A stretch of DNA of 64,000 nt from Pseudodesulfovibrio profundus (GCF_900217235.1 NZ_LT907975.1:434001-498000); one strand, 5' to 3'; counted from the first letter of the stretch, positions 17,485 through 27,822 are shown. Program-made: numbers and translations. The notes: generated by a model from the sequence alone, not told the origin.

Positions 17485-19728
17485 TTATTCCTTTACTAAA
17501 ACTTTTCTGGGCTTACTGCCTTCTTGAGGACCGAGTATCCCTTCCATCTCCATTTGCTCAATATAGCGTGCTGCCCTGTTGAAACCTATCCTGAACCTTC
17601 GCTGCAACAACGAGATGGATGCTTTCCCTTGACTGAGCACGAATTGTACCGCTTCATCATAAACAGGGTCGTTCGATGCACCTCCACCGACAGAACCACC
17701 AGAATTTTCAGCATCTTTTTTCCAATCCGAAAAGTCCAGATCAAAGTTCTGCGGTTCATGCTCCTTCCAAAAATTAACCACGTGTGCAATTTCTGTTTCA
17801 TCAACGTACGCTCCGTGCATACGCTTCAACTTGCCACCACTTGGCTTGAACAGCATATCACCCTTGCCAAGCAGGCGTTCGGCGCCGACCGAGTCCAGGA
17901 TGGTTCGAGAATCGAATTTTGATGTCACAAAGAAAGAAATACGCGTAGGAAAGTTGGCCTTGATCAAGCCGGTCACAACATCAACACTCGGCCGTTGCGT
18001 GGCAAGAATCATATGTATACCGGCAGCACGAGCCAGTTGTGCAAGCCGAACAATACACTGTTCAACATCCTTGGCCGCAGTCATCATCAGATCAGCCAAC
18101 TCATCAATAATAATGACTAAGTATGGCATGGGTTTGAAGCTTTCAAACTCTTCCGGGAGGTTCCCCCCATAGCTTTCGAGCTTCTTATTGTACCCTTCGA
18201 TATTACGGACGCCCATTTTGGCCATTTTTTCATACCGGCAATCCATCTCGAAAACAGCCCATTCAAGTGCAGACTTGGCCAAACTCATCTCGGTTACAAC
18301 CGGATGTACCAAATGGGGCAACTCTGCATATGGAGCCAGCTCAATGCGCTTGGGATCAACCAACAGCAACTTAACCTTGTCCGGTCCAGCCTTATACAGC
18401 AGGCTCAATAAAAAGCCGTTGATTCCAACTGACTTACCTGCTCCAGTTGCACCAGCAACAAGCAAATGCGGCATCTTGGCAAGATCAGCAACCTTGGTCG
18501 CACCATGAATATCTTTGCCGAGGGCAAGTGTTAATGGGGAAGAACTCTTTGCGAATTGTGAAGATTCTAGAACCTCACGTAAATAGACTGTCTCCCTGTC
18601 AATGTTGGGTATTTCGATACCAACACTGTCTTTCCCCGGAATTGGTGCTTCAATTCGTACGGATTCAGCTCGAAGAGCAAGGGCAATGTCATCGGTGAGG
18701 TTTTCGATTTTACTCACCTTGACGCCTGGCGCCGGTTTGAACTCGAACATGGTGACAACCGGTCCGGGTACAACTTGTTGAATCTCACCATTCACATTAA
18801 AATCATTCAGACACTCTTTCAGTCTATCCGAAAGGGGCTGTAAGACTTCAGCTGTCTGGCTCGTCTTTTGATCAGCAGGAGGAGACAACAAGTCGGAACT
18901 CGGTAACTCTCCGTTGCCAGAGACTACTTTGCTCGCTTTGCTGACCGGCGTCTTTTTGTTTTGTTTTTTCTTGGTATTAGCGTGTTTTACCTTCTGTTTT
19001 TTGGATGGCTGCTCCAAATCAACATATTCTAGATCCAGTTCTTTCTCTTGGCTTGACTTCTCTGCTTCCTTGGCTGCTTTTCGAGCAGCTTTTTGCGCTT
19101 TTCTCTCTTCCTTTCTCTCAAGTCTAGTAGCATTCCATTCAGCAAAGCGATCATTTGAAGACGAGAGCCAAGACAACAGGTGCTCCCACACAGTGGCCCA
19201 GGAAAAACCGACTAAAGCCTGGAAAGAAGCAATGGTTACAAACAACCACAATAAAAGAGAGCCCAGCGGCCGCAGATACGGCAACGTCAGCCTCGTGATA
19301 ATATCTCTTCCAAGGTATCCGCTGCCAATCAAGCCATACGCGTCGTCTGGAACATCAAAGAGCCAAGGATGCATGGCCCATGCTTCGAATGCGATAAACA
19401 GTCCGATCAAGCCAAGCCAACGGACTCGGGACAAGCGGATTCTCGATACGAATCGAGCCAAGCCGAGGTAGAGGAAGTAAAAAGGCCAGACCATGGCACC
19501 AAGGCCAAAGATTTCAACCAGAAATCCGGCACAATATGACCCAGCGACTCCGACGACGTTCTGAACAACCCAACCGGGAGTAACAGACTGGTTGAAGCTG
19601 GGATCACTGGGATGAAATGACAACAAACTCAAAAAGAGAAATGCCGAAAAAAACAAAAACAGTAATCCGACAAACTCCTTACCATACCCTTTGTGTACAG
19701 ACTGAGCAGTTGATTTCCTTCGTGCCAT
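17485..19728 (-). CDS. ftsK: DNA translocase FtsK/SpoIIIE
   Basis: 747 residues. The N-terminus has four membrane helices within the first 190 residues, then a charged Lys/Ala-rich linker, then the motor domain with Walker A GATGAGKS (about residue 430), Walker B LVIIIDELADLMM and LATQRPSVDVVTGLIK. It ends in a winged-helix gamma domain (DEAVQFVLSQGKASISLLQRRFRIGFNRAARYIEQME) that reads the KOPS sites. The protein pumps chromosomal DNA towards dif at the division septum. The linker is short, as in SpoIIIE and SftA. Confidence 0.97.
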   Translation of the reverse strand: MARRKSTAQSVHKGYGKEFVGLLFLFFSAFLFLSLLSFHPSDPSFNQSVTPGWVVQNVVGVAGSYCAGFLVEIFGLGAMVWPFYFLYLGLARFVSRIRLSRVRWLGLIGLFIAFEAWAMHPWLFDVPDDAYGLIGSGYLGRDIITRLTLPYLRPLGSLLLWLFVTIASFQALVGFSWATVWEHLLSWLSSSNDRFAEWNATRLERKEERKAQKAARKAAKEAEKSSQEKELDLEYVDLEQPSKKQKVKHANTKKKQNKKTPVSKASKVVSGNGELPSSDLLSPPADQKTSQTAEVLQPLSDRLKECLNDFNVNGEIQQVVPGPVVTMFEFKPAPGVKVSKIENLTDDIALALRAESVRIEAPIPGKDSVGIEIPNIDRETVYLREVLESSQFAKSSSPLTLALGKDIHGATKVADLAKMPHLLVAGATGAGKSVGINGFLLSLLYKAGPDKVKLLLVDPKRIELAPYAELPHLVHPVVTEMSLAKSALEWAVFEMDCRYEKMAKMGVRNIEGYNKKLESYGGNLPEEFESFKPMPYLVIIIDELADLMMTAAKDVEQCIVRLAQLARAAGIHMILATQRPSVDVVTGLIKANFPTRISFFVTSKFDSRTILDSVGAERLLGKGDMLFKPSGGKLKRMHGAYVDETEIAHVVNFWKEHEPQNFDLDFSDWKKDAENSGGSVGGGASNDPVYDEAVQFVLSQGKASISLLQRRFRIGFNRAARYIEQMEMEGILGPQEGSKPRKVLVKE

Positions 19729-19746
19729 GTATATTCCTCACTTCCC

Positions 19747-19785
19747 AAAAAAGGTCCTGAACAGCGAACTGTCCACGACCTTTTT
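19747..19785 (-). terminator. Terminator after efp
   Basis: On the minus strand: AAAAAGGTCGTGGACAG-TTCG-CTGTTCAGGACCTTTTTT-type hairpin with two mismatched positions and a T run. It separates efp from ftsK. Confidence 0.85.
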
Positions 19786-19817
19786 ACGCAGTTTATAGAA
19801 CGAGTTGCAAGGGACGA

Positions 19818-20375
19818 TTACTCGCGTCCCAAATACTCGCTGCTACGAGTATCAACCTTGATAACATCACCTTCGTTAATGAAAAGAGGTACCTGAACAA
19901 CCAAGCCGGTTTCCATTGTTGCCGGTTTGGTGGCATTGGAAACACGATCACCCTGCACACCAGGATCAGTCTGGGCAACGCTCAAATTAACATTGGCAGG
20001 AAGGTCAACACCAATCAGTTCGCCATTGTAAAGCAGGACCTTAACTGTATCACCTTCCTTGATGAAACCGCCCTTTTCACCAACGGCATCACCAGGAACA
20101 TTGACCTGCTCATAGGTCTCAAGGTCCATGAAAACGAAATCTGTTCCATCTTTATAAATAAACTGCTGATCTACAACAGCCATATCCGGCTTTTTGACTT
20201 TCTCACCAGACCGGAACGTCTTATCGAGTATCTGGCCTGTTTTCATGTGACGAAGCTTGGTTCTGACCATAGCTCCGCCTTTACCTGGCTTGAAGTGCTG
20301 AAATTCAACAATTTCAAAAGGCTTGTCATCAATTTCAATTTTAAGACCAGTTCTGAACTCTTTAGTCGCTATCAT
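19818..20375 (-). CDS. efp: Elongation factor P
   Basis: 185 residues, three beta-barrel (OB-like) domains as in the family. The loop with the residue that may be modified is [13 protein letters not shown] (Lys near position 35). EF-P relieves ribosome stalling at consecutive prolines. It lies 51 bp downstream of aroQ on the same strand; aroQ-efp linkage is common. Confidence 0.97.
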   Translation of the reverse strand: MIATKEFRTGLKIEIDDKPFEIVEFQHFKPGKGGAMVRTKLRHMKTGQILDKTFRSGEKVKKPDMAVVDQQFIYKDGTDFVFMDLETYEQVNVPGDAVGEKGGFIKEGDTVKVLLYNGELIGVDLPANVNLSVAQTDPGVQGDRVSNATKPATMETGLVVQVPLFINEGDVIKVDTRSSEYLGRE

Positions 20376-20426
20376 AATATCTCCAGCAAATTATTATCCC
20401 GCCTCTCCGGGGCCACAAACATATTT

Positions 20427-20885
20427 TTAATCAGTCAAATGTCGGTACAACGCCTGAACAGCGAGGGCATAACTCAGAATACCGAATCCGGCAATGACGC
20501 CAATGCAGTTGCCCCCCATAATGGATTGCTGCCGCAAAGGTTGATCTGTCCTTGCCCAGATGTTGCTGATGTGTACCTCTACACACGGTATCTCAATCCA
20601 CGCAAGACAATCAGCAATCGCCAAGCTGGTATGAGTGTATGCTCCAGCATTAAACACTATACCATCAACGCCTTCTTCGCGGGCTTTCTCCATCCTATCA
20701 ATCAACTTTCCTTCACTATTTGATTGATAATTCATTATGGAGACCCCCTTCGCGGAATCCCCCATGAGTTTATCAAGAATGACAGGCATATCATCCATGG
20801 TTTCAGAACCATAAATTTCCGGCTGACGCTTCCCGATGTGTCCCAGATTGGGGCCGTTCAGGATCAAAACCTTGATATTAGGCAT
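20427..20885 (-). CDS. aroQ: Type II 3-dehydroquinate dehydratase
   Basis: 152 residues. Dehydrates 3-dehydroquinate in the shikimate pathway. The family signature LNGPNLNxLGxREPxxYG appears as [18 protein letters not shown], with the catalytic Tyr and the flexible-loop Arg kept but Asn replaced by Gly-His. NQSNSEG-type ([12 protein letters not shown]), [10 protein letters not shown] and EVHISN are intact. The His at NAGAYTHTS and the EVH histidine are the other active-site residues. Upstream of efp in the same direction. Confidence 0.94.
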   Translation of the reverse strand: MPNIKVLILNGPNLGHIGKRQPEIYGSETMDDMPVILDKLMGDSAKGVSIMNYQSNSEGKLIDRMEKAREEGVDGIVFNAGAYTHTSLAIADCLAWIEIPCVEVHISNIWARTDQPLRQQSIMGGNCIGVIAGFGILSYALAVQALYRHLTD

Positions 20886-20992
20886 GTTTTCCTCGCTCTA
20901 CCAGATTTTGTGCCACGCACTTGACTCATGGAGCGCAAAAGGAGAAAAGTGGAATCTCCAGACACAAACAATATAAAAACAACACAAAATTT

Positions 20993-21577
20993 ATGAACCG
21001 AACAATTGAGTTAGTCAAAACCATATACGAAATCAAGCAACTTGAAGACGTTGATGAGCCACAGATCGCACTGGCAGGCCGTTCCAACGTTGGTAAGTCT
21101 TCTCTGGTCAACCGCCTTGCCGGCCGTAAAAAGCTAGCAAAAATCAGTTCCAAGCCAGGTAAAACAAGAAGTTTGAATTACTATCGCGTCAATCCTGATG
21201 GCTACTATATCGTTGACCTACCAGGATATGGTTATGCGAAGTGTTCAAAAACCGAACGCGAAAAGTGGGCCAAACTGATTGAAGCGTATATCCGCGACAA
21301 TCGTCAGTTAAAGGCTGTCGCCGTCCTTCTGGACTCACGCCTTACTCCGCAAAAAATTGATATGGAATTAACCTCATATCTTGCGAAACTCGGCATTCCC
21401 ATTATTCCGATACTGACCAAGTCGGATAAACCCAAGCAACGGGAAAGAGCCAAGCTTCAAAACCAGTGGAAAGACATTCTCCAGCAGGACAAGCTGCCAT
21501 TATGCTTTTCCAGTAAAACTGGCATGGGAGAATCCAAGTTGTGGGATATCTTTACCGATTACGCGATTGATGACTAA
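20993..21577 (+). CDS. engB: Ribosome biogenesis GTP-binding protein EngB (YsxC/YihA)
   Basis: 194 residues from ATG 20993; the frame can be extended to TTG 20921 but family proteins start at this point ([13 protein letters not shown]). GTPase motifs: G1 [10 protein letters not shown]3 [12 protein letters not shown]4 TKSDK, G5 SSKTG. It acts in late 50S subunit assembly. It is divergent from aroQ and converges on lptG. Confidence 0.95.
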   Translation: MNRTIELVKTIYEIKQLEDVDEPQIALAGRSNVGKSSLVNRLAGRKKLAKISSKPGKTRSLNYYRVNPDGYYIVDLPGYGYAKCSKTEREKWAKLIEAYIRDNRQLKAVAVLLDSRLTPQKIDMELTSYLAKLGIPIIPILTKSDKPKQRERAKLQNQWKDILQQDKLPLCFSSKTGMGESKLWDIFTDYAIDD

Positions 21578-21592
21578 GCTATCATAGCCTTT

Positions 21593-22711
21593 TTATGCTC
21601 GCCCAAACCAGCTTTTGACCGTAACACTGAAGCCGGGCATAGCTACCCACAAAAGGCGTAAAGACGCAGCCCCTCCCATCACGATATTTCCCATCCATGC
21701 AGCCAGAAATGGGGGTAATACCCCCTTTTCTCCTGCTGTGGCTCCCACAACATGAACACCATACTGAACAAATATCAGTATTAGTGAAAAGCCAATGTTT
21801 GCATACACATTTTCAGAGAGTGTTGCGAGCATGAGAGCAAGTAGTGCCATGACAGCCATGGAAAAGGCATAGGACCACTTGCCATGCCAAACCGTTTTCA
21901 GAATCTCTACATTGGAACCGGACTCTTCCAACTTCTTGATAGCTTGCGTCAACTCCAAGAGAGGCAATTGCGCCTTATCGCCTTTTAACTCGACTGCAGC
22001 ATACGCTTTCAGGTTTTGTCGTACAGACAGGAACTGCGATGTTCGCTCTTGCGAAACAAACGTCCTGGTGTCCAGCTCGTGCACATCAAGCAAGCCCCAG
22101 CCATTATCATCAATAAGCGCTTTTTTTGCCGTCAGGATACGAATTAACTCTTGGTTATCCGTTGCAAACTCATACACCGTCACATTATCAGCCCTGCTTT
22201 TGGCAGGATGTGCTGCATCTGCATACACTATGAAAGGGCCATCTCGAAACCACAAACCCTTGATGGAAAGTTCGTCTATCTGCTTGTTTCGAACATCCTC
22301 TTTCCATATCCGATTGGCTTCAACTTCGCCGAATACACCAAGAAACTGAGAGAAAACGAGCTGTCCAAAGCTCCATATGATGGCATAAAGCAGGAAAAAT
22401 CGAATAAACCAAGCAAAGGATACGCCGCCGGCACGTAAGGCAAGCATCTCCTTGCTTCGCGATAGCACTCCGAGCTGGATGACCATGGCTAAAAGAAAAA
22501 TGGCAGGCATCAACTGGGAAACAATCAAAGGTATTTTCACAAAGAAGTAAAAAAGAATAGTCTCAGCACCCAAACCAGCACGGATAAAATCATCCAAGCG
22601 ATCAAAAACATCTGAAAGCAGGTAGATGCACGTGCCTACTGACAAGCAAATCGCCATCAAATAGAGATTCTGTCGAATCAAATATCGACTTAAAACGCCG
22701 AACATTGTCAT
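21593..22711 (-). CDS. lptG: LPS export ABC transporter permease LptG
   Basis: 372 residues from ATG 22711, which overlaps the lptF stop as ATGA. Three N-terminal membrane helices, a large periplasmic beta-jellyroll region (about residues 130-270), then three C-terminal helices: the LptF/LptG (YjgP/YjgQ) layout. With LptF it forms the inner-membrane part of the LptB2FG machine that pulls LPS out of the membrane. Tightly coupled to lptF; lptB is not in the window. Confidence 0.92.
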   Translation of the reverse strand: MTMFGVLSRYLIRQNLYLMAICLSVGTCIYLLSDVFDRLDDFIRAGLGAETILFYFFVKIPLIVSQLMPAIFLLAMVIQLGVLSRSKEMLALRAGGVSFAWFIRFFLLYAIIWSFGQLVFSQFLGVFGEVEANRIWKEDVRNKQIDELSIKGLWFRDGPFIVYADAAHPAKSRADNVTVYEFATDNQELIRILTAKKALIDDNGWGLLDVHELDTRTFVSQERTSQFLSVRQNLKAYAAVELKGDKAQLPLLELTQAIKKLEESGSNVEILKTVWHGKWSYAFSMAVMALLALMLATLSENVYANIGFSLILIFVQYGVHVVGATAGEKGVLPPFLAAWMGNIVMGGAASLRLLWVAMPGFSVTVKSWFGRA

Positions 22712-23880
22712 CCAACTCTCCCTTTGATTTTGTCTGCGATGTGAGTTCCCCACTCTACTATCGGCAACGTACGTTCTTCGTTCGCGTACTTCATCCCAAG
22801 AAGAGCTATGATCACATACATGATGTTGGGTGCCCACATACCGTAAATCGGAGGGATTGAGCCAGATTCGCCCATGCTGACACTAACGGAAAACATGGAA
22901 TAGTAGACAAGAAAGAGTCCCATCGAAAGAACAAGCCCGTATTGTTGTTTCAACCCTCTAAAGACATAAGCAATTGGAATTGCGAACATCCCGAGAATAA
23001 GACACCCAAGGGGCAGGGTCAGCCGTTTGAAATACTCGGTATCAACCTTACGGTGAAATCTATCCGATGCCCCAGGCGGAGCTTTAGAAGGGTCATCACG
23101 GATTTCCACCAGTTGAGACAAAGGCATGTCTTTCGCCTTAACTTCAGAAAAACTGAAGTCTCCCAGCAGCTTGCCCAAGTCCAGGCGAACTGAATATGTA
23201 CCGAATTTCAACACATTCAATTCGTCATTATTCTGTCTAAAAATTTTCCCTTTATGAAAAACAATATCCACTTCAGCAGACTCTGGACGAGAAATGATTT
23301 CTGCGTCGGGCGCCACTACAACAACAGACGCTCCATGCTTTGTTTGATCTCGTACAAATGCGAATTTCAGCTTGCCCTTCTCATTATCGACTTGATGAGC
23401 ATAAAAAGTTAACCCGCTGAACTCTTTATTAAAAACACCTGGCTGTAGAGAAAACTTTGAGTGTTTTCTGGCGGATTCATAAAGTGTTACTTTAAACATA
23501 TCCATACCCCAAGCCAATCCCCATATGGAGATTATGAAAGTGAAAACTGTACAAATTGTACAGAAAAGCACTGGAGCAGGAAGCATCCGATACAGCGACA
23601 CACCACTCGCCTTCAACGCTGTCAACTCGTTATCCGTACTCATGCGCAGAAATGTCAGGAAAACACTCAGCATGGTCGAAATGGGCATTATCAACAGGAG
23701 GAAGAACGGTGTCAGATAAAAGAACAATTCAAGAATGTTCAAAAAGCCGATGTTCTGCGACAAAAACAATGTACGCAATTGCAGCATACGGCCAATGAGT
23801 ATCAGGCCCAAAAGGCACGACACAGTCAGGCCGAACAACTTCAGCAGTTCGCCAAATATTTGTTTATGGAGAATTTTCAC
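22708..23880 (-). CDS. lptF: LPS export ABC transporter permease LptF
   Basis: 390 residues with the same six-helix plus periplasmic-domain plan as the next gene: N-terminal ILHKQIFGELLKLFGLTVSCLLGL, mid-protein beta-rich domain, C-terminal LTLPLGCLILGMFAIPIAYVFRG and two further helices. Partner of LptG. A 60-residue ORF ends 8 bp upstream and is probably in the same transcript. Confidence 0.92.
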   Translation of the reverse strand: MKILHKQIFGELLKLFGLTVSCLLGLILIGRMLQLRTLFLSQNIGFLNILELFFYLTPFFLLLIMPISTMLSVFLTFLRMSTDNELTALKASGVSLYRMLPAPVLFCTICTVFTFIISIWGLAWGMDMFKVTLYESARKHSKFSLQPGVFNKEFSGLTFYAHQVDNEKGKLKFAFVRDQTKHGASVVVVAPDAEIISRPESAEVDIVFHKGKIFRQNNDELNVLKFGTYSVRLDLGKLLGDFSFSEVKAKDMPLSQLVEIRDDPSKAPPGASDRFHRKVDTEYFKRLTLPLGCLILGMFAIPIAYVFRGLKQQYGLVLSMGLFLVYYSMFSVSVSMGESGSIPPIYGMWAPNIMYVIIALLGMKYANEERTLPIVEWGTHIADKIKGRVG

Positions 23881-23888
23881 CGCAGATA

Positions 23889-24071
23889 CTAGGTCTGGCT
23901 TTCCGTATAAAAACGTTTCAGGAATTCACAGTCCCGGGGACTCAGATTAAAACGGACTGCAGCCTCTTCAAGCAATACATTGATGGACTGATCTGCCTTT
24001 TGATCAAGCATCTCGGCAATCCAGGCAATGGCTTTTTTAGTCAGCTCGCTTTGAGGCATTATGGTCGTCAC
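23889..24071 (-). CDS. Small hypothetical protein upstream of lptF
   Basis: 60 residues from GTG 24071, chosen because GGGAG lies seven bases upstream; an ATG four codons later has no site. The sequence is helical and acidic (LTKKAIAWIAEMLDQKADQSINVLLEEAAVRFNLSPRDCEFLKRFY), with a possible DNA-binding-like helix pair at the end. It is 8 bp from lptF in the same direction. I do not recognise the family. Confidence 0.55.
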   Translation of the reverse strand: MTTIMPQSELTKKAIAWIAEMLDQKADQSINVLLEEAAVRFNLSPRDCEFLKRFYTESQT

Positions 24072-24191
24072 GTGTTACTCCCAGGTAGTCATTGTATGAA
24101 ATAGGAAATACACCACCTTCCAAGGGGTTGCAAGACAGTGTTTCTTACTATAGCCATGTCATGATATTACTACCAACCAAAAGAGGTTCGC

Positions 24192-24983
24192 ATGGAATCA
24201 TGGTATGTGGCGGTTATTCTTGGGATCGTTGAGGGACTCACTGAGTTTCTTCCCATATCCAGCACAGGTCATCTCATTGTAACAGGCCATCTGCTAGGCT
24301 TCACAGGCCCCAAAGCAGAAACATTTGACGTCGTCATCCAGTTGGGTGCCATTCTGGCTGTCGTGGTTCTGTATTATGATCGATTTATGGGCCTGCTCAA
24401 GACCGATCCTACAAAAGCCTTTTCCGGGCCTCGTGGTATATGGTTGCTTGTACTAACGTCAATACCAGCGTCCGTTATTGGACTGTTGGCTCACTCATAC
24501 ATAAAAGCTCATCTCTTTTCGCCGACGACAGTCGCCATAGCTCTTGCGGTGGGAGCAATTATGATCTTCGTAGTTGAAGGTCGCGACAAGGAAGAAAAAA
24601 CCACTAACCTGGATGAAATAACCCCGGCACTCGCCTTTGGCATTGGCTGCTTTCAATGTTTGGCACTCTGGCCCGGGTTCTCCCGCTCAGCAGTGACAAT
24701 CATGGGCGGGATGATCCTTGGAGCAGGCAGAAAGGTTGCAGCGGAATACTCTTTTATAGCTGCGGTTCCCATTATGTTTGCGGCTACAGGGTATGACTTT
24801 CTCAAAAGTTATTCCTTGTTTGCAGCTGACGATCTGATCTTTCTTGGAATTGGCTTCTTTGTTTCATTCATCTCGGCATGGATAGCTATCAAAGGCTTCA
24901 TTTACCTTTTAGGCAAGCTGACACTGCGTCCCTTCGCCGTTTACAGGCTGGCAATTGCTCCGTTGATCATCTTGTTTTTGTAG
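24192..24983 (+). CDS. uppP: Undecaprenyl-diphosphatase UppP (BacA)
   Basis: 263 residues, seven to eight membrane helices. The two signature regions are intact: EGLTEFLPISSTGHL near the N-terminus and LWPGFSRSAVTIMGGM in the second half, which together form the active site that removes a phosphate from undecaprenyl pyrophosphate for reuse in cell-wall synthesis. Divergent from the lptF operon. Confidence 0.96.
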   Translation: MESWYVAVILGIVEGLTEFLPISSTGHLIVTGHLLGFTGPKAETFDVVIQLGAILAVVVLYYDRFMGLLKTDPTKAFSGPRGIWLLVLTSIPASVIGLLAHSYIKAHLFSPTTVAIALAVGAIMIFVVEGRDKEEKTTNLDEITPALAFGIGCFQCLALWPGFSRSAVTIMGGMILGAGRKVAAEYSFIAAVPIMFAATGYDFLKSYSLFAADDLIFLGIGFFVSFISAWIAIKGFIYLLGKLTLRPFAVYRLAIAPLIILFL

Positions 24984-25010
24984 GATTTTTTATTTTTTTT
25001 CATTTTTCAC

Positions 25011-25039
25011 TTGCCAAGCTCAAGGAGACGTTCTATACA
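25011..25039 (+). promoter_or_regulatory. Promoter of tRNA-Met
   Basis: TTGCCA, 17-bp spacer, TATACA; a start about 7 bp downstream would lie some 20 bp before the mature tRNA. Confidence 0.65.
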
Positions 25040-25066
25040 CACTTCCGCTTCGGCGAAAACATTTGT

Positions 25067-25143
25067 GGCGAGGTAGCTCAGTTGGTTAGAGCATGCGGCT
25101 CATATCCGCAGAGTCGGAGGTTCAAGTCCTCTCCTCGCTACCA
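25067..25143 (+). tRNA. tRNA-Met (elongator, anticodon CAT)
   Basis: 77 nt with encoded CCA. Acceptor GGCGAGG/CCTCGCT, anticodon stem TGCGG/CCGCA around CTCATAT. The absence of initiator features and its likeness to elongator genes argue for elongator Met; a lysidine-modified tRNA-Ile cannot be fully excluded. Its last 17 bases are duplicated at 28156-28172. Confidence 0.93.
25127..25143 (+). repeat. att-like direct repeat, tRNA copy
   Basis: 17-bp core shared exactly with 28156-28172; it is the 3' end of tRNA-Met, so the inserted island restored the gene. Confidence 0.85.
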
Positions 25144-25153
25144 TGACTAAATC

Positions 25154-25203
25154 GAAAGTCCGTGAAATCACAGCAGATTTTACGGACTTTCTTTTTGGTT
25201 TTT
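25154..25203 (+). terminator. Terminator behind tRNA-Met
   Basis: AAAGTCCGTGAAAT / ATTTTACGGACTTT-type hairpin followed by T-rich sequence. It lies inside the island and replaces the original one now found at 28184-28220. Confidence 0.75.
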
Positions 25204-25290
25204 TTGAGGGTCTCGGAAGGACTTTCGCGAACTGTACCAAATCGGTGTACCAAATGACTCCGATGTCGGGACAGTGAGGAGACCCAGATC

Positions 25291-25446
25291 ATGTCCCGAA
25301 GCCACCTACCCGCCAACATCATGCGAAGAGGGTCAGTCTACTACTTCCGAAAACACATCACCAACAGCAATCACTCATCAGTTCCAAACAATCACTGCAT
25401 GACAAGCTCCACAATCGCCATGAAGCCACCTTCCCGGCCCGAATGA
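25291..25446 (+). pseudogene. Phage-type integrase, N-terminal fragment
   Basis: 51 codons from ATG 25291. The start, SHLPANIMRRGSVYYFRKHI, matches the N-terminal segment typical of tRNA-targeting tyrosine integrases (DUF6538-like). After about 25 residues the similarity is lost and a stop follows, so no core-binding or catalytic domain remains. Its place next to the tRNA is where the integrase of such an island belongs. Confidence 0.6.
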
Positions 25447-25855
25447 GGGGATTGCCTGCCCAGCGCAAAAAAACCTTTCAAAATGGATTTCTGGACTAGA
25501 CCTCAACAGTGCACAGTGTGCAAACTACCGACTGATTACCAACGATTTTCGCCTGCCTGCATTTTTCAAGGAAATGTGCTTGAACCGTGGCTTTGCGGGA
25601 GATCAAAAGTCTTGTGGTAAACGTTGCAGGCCCAGATGGTGGGACTATGGAACTTATGCCCGTTTTTCTCGGATTAGCTCATGAACACTGGGTTCCTCAG
25701 TGGCAATGTGAGACGGTTTTCGATGTGTGATATTAATCATCTCGCATGAGGTAAGACCCTGATGGACATCATGTTAACCAAGGTCATTTCTGATCTCAGA
25801 TAGACATTCCGGGCGACACATGACGTAGTTCATCTAGGGTACACTCTAGATGGAC
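25447..25855. other. Gene-poor decayed stretch of the island
   Basis: No open frame with coding character; probably the eroded remainder of the integrase gene and nearby sequence. Confidence 0.5.
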
Positions 25856-26469
25856 TCACTTTTCGGCAGGAAGTTTCGGTTCGTGCTCGTTGATCCTCAT
25901 TTTCGCCAGAGATTGCTTTGCCTTTGCGCTTCCACCTTGCGATGCCAGTTCAAGCCAATTGACAGCCCTAGTGTTGCTTCTTTCTACTCCAACCCCCTCA
26001 GAGAGCATTAAACCGACAAGATATTGGGCCTTTACAACACCGTCATTAGCAGCTTCGATTAGTATGTCGAATGCTTTTTCATAGTCCTTGTCTGCACAGA
26101 TTCCATTAGTATAGAAATTGGCCAAGCTGAGCTTTCCAGAAATGTTCCCATCCTCTATTGAAGAATTGAGCCAATGAAATGACTTCTCGCAACTAAACGA
26201 ATGATAGTTTCTGTCGGCATATAGCTTGCCTAACTCATACTTAGCAATCATGTGGCCACTACTAGCTGCTTTAGTTAGCCATTCAATAGCTTCACTTGTG
26301 TTCTGCACTCCATATGATCCCTCATAGTAGGCTTTCCCTAGCTGGTACTGCGCTTCAATATCATCGGATTCAGCCTTGTCATGAAGGGGGCGTAATTCTT
26401 CACTTATTTCACCGGTTGCCTCATAGTACAGCCCCACGACACTCTTCCATCGATCAATTACAGATTTAT

Positions 26470-26478
26470 GTTCCAGGT
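26470..26478 (+). repeat. Target-site duplication of the IS4-family element, left copy
   Basis: GTTCCAGGT, repeated exactly at 27823-27831. Confidence 0.85.
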
Positions 26479-27822
26479 CAGTGTTGTCCGGTTAAGCGAC
26501 ATAGCTCAGTAGCCTGTAATCGTTGTTGATGTTGTCATGGAAGGCGTCGGGTGGTTTGAAGATGTCCTCCATTTCTCGCCGATCGAAGAGGTTGACCTGG
26601 AGCAACTGGAACATCTCCTGGAGGCTGAAGGCAACGCTGGACTTGAACTTAAGCCAAGCCAGCATGAGATAGGCGATCATGGCCACGTAGATCTGGCTTA
26701 GAACGGCGTTCTCCGAGGTGCCGACAAAGGATTTGAGGCGAAGATTTTGCTTGATGAGCCGGAAGAATGTCTCGATCTGCCAGCGTTCCTTGTAGATGTC
26801 GGCGATGGTCTTGGCCGAGAGGTTTAAGTGATTGGTCAGGAATTCGTAGAACTTGCCGGTTTCTGGATCCCTGTAGCCAACCCGCCGAAGGTGCAGTTCC
26901 TTGTCTTGGCTGAAGACGACAATCACATGGTCGGAAGTGACGCCAGTGCTTTTCCGAACCGGGTTTCTTTTGAGAACTTTGTACACGGCGTTGGTCTTGA
27001 GCCTGGTGACGAAGAACAGCCCCGAGGCGCTGAGGGTCCGAAACCAGGAATAGTTGATGTATGCTTTGTCGAAGACGGCGATGGACCCCTTGGGGAGCCT
27101 GAGCATCTTGACCATCTTGGAGTCATGAAGTCGGGCATTGGTGACACGGACAAAGGCAGGCAGGTATCCGTCGTGATCGAGGACTGTATGGATTTTGAGG
27201 CCACCCCTTTTAGCCCGATAGGATGCCCATGGAAAGGCGGACAGGCAGAGCTTGATGACCGAGGAATCGAAGCTGTAGAGTTTGGCTTTGAAGCGGAACT
27301 TATGCCCAGGAGCCACGGACGAGCAACGCTGGTAGAGCTTGCCGAAAATCGCCTGAAAGAACTCCGCTGGCCGCTTGGAGTTGGCATCGGCAAAGGTCGA
27401 GCGTGCCACGCTGCGCAGCCCCAGATGATACATTTGCCTGATGTTGGCACCCAGGCTGCGGATGCCGTCACGCATGCTTTGGCGACCTGCAAGGTGGATG
27501 AAGAGCAGGCATGCGAACTGGTTCCACCGGGAAAAACTCCGGAACGCCCTGCCGGTACTGTACTTTTTGGCCAGGGCTTCGAATTCAGTCCGAGGGATCA
27601 GGGATAGCACTTGATGAAAGATTGTGTTAGCATGAGCCATGTCCGAAATCTCCTTTTTGTGCAGTGAGTTAGACATCCTCTGCATATCACAAAAAGAGGA
27701 GAATTCGGACATTTTTCTTTTTGAAGGGCTGTCAAACATGTCCATCAAATAACCTTCGCCTAGGAAGTGAATGCTCATGCCGAAATCCTGGGATACCAAC
27801 GGTTCTTAACCGGACAGCAATG
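26479..27822 (-). mobile_element. IS4-family insertion sequence, complete
   Basis: 1,344 bp. Ends match over 18 bp with two mismatches (CAGTGTTGTCCGGTTAAG and CATTGCTGTCCGGTTAAG on the other strand) and are flanked by a 9-bp direct duplication, in line with IS4-family behaviour. One intact transposase gene fills the element. Confidence 0.9.
26492..27640 (-). CDS. IS4-family transposase (DUF4372 N-terminal domain)
   Basis: 382 residues from ATG 27640 (MAHANTIFHQVLSLIPRTEFE); the frame is open 53 codons further but this is where the family begins. The N-terminal DUF4372 region (FSRWNQFACLLFIHLAGRQSMRDG) is followed by the DDE core: LYSFDSSVI, SIAVFDKAYINY, and the IS4 YREK-type motif IYKERWQIETFFRLIKQNLRLKSF. 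Frame intact, so it may be active. Confidence 0.93.
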   Translation of the reverse strand: MAHANTIFHQVLSLIPRTEFEALAKKYSTGRAFRSFSRWNQFACLLFIHLAGRQSMRDGIRSLGANIRQMYHLGLRSVARSTFADANSKRPAEFFQAIFGKLYQRCSSVAPGHKFRFKAKLYSFDSSVIKLCLSAFPWASYRAKRGGLKIHTVLDHDGYLPAFVRVTNARLHDSKMVKMLRLPKGSIAVFDKAYINYSWFRTLSASGLFFVTRLKTNAVYKVLKRNPVRKSTGVTSDHVIVVFSQDKELHLRRVGYRDPETGKFYEFLTNHLNLSAKTIADIYKERWQIETFFRLIKQNLRLKSFVGTSENAVLSQIYVAMIAYLMLAWLKFKSSVAFSLQEMFQLLQVNLFDRREMEDIFKPPDAFHDNINNDYRLLSYVA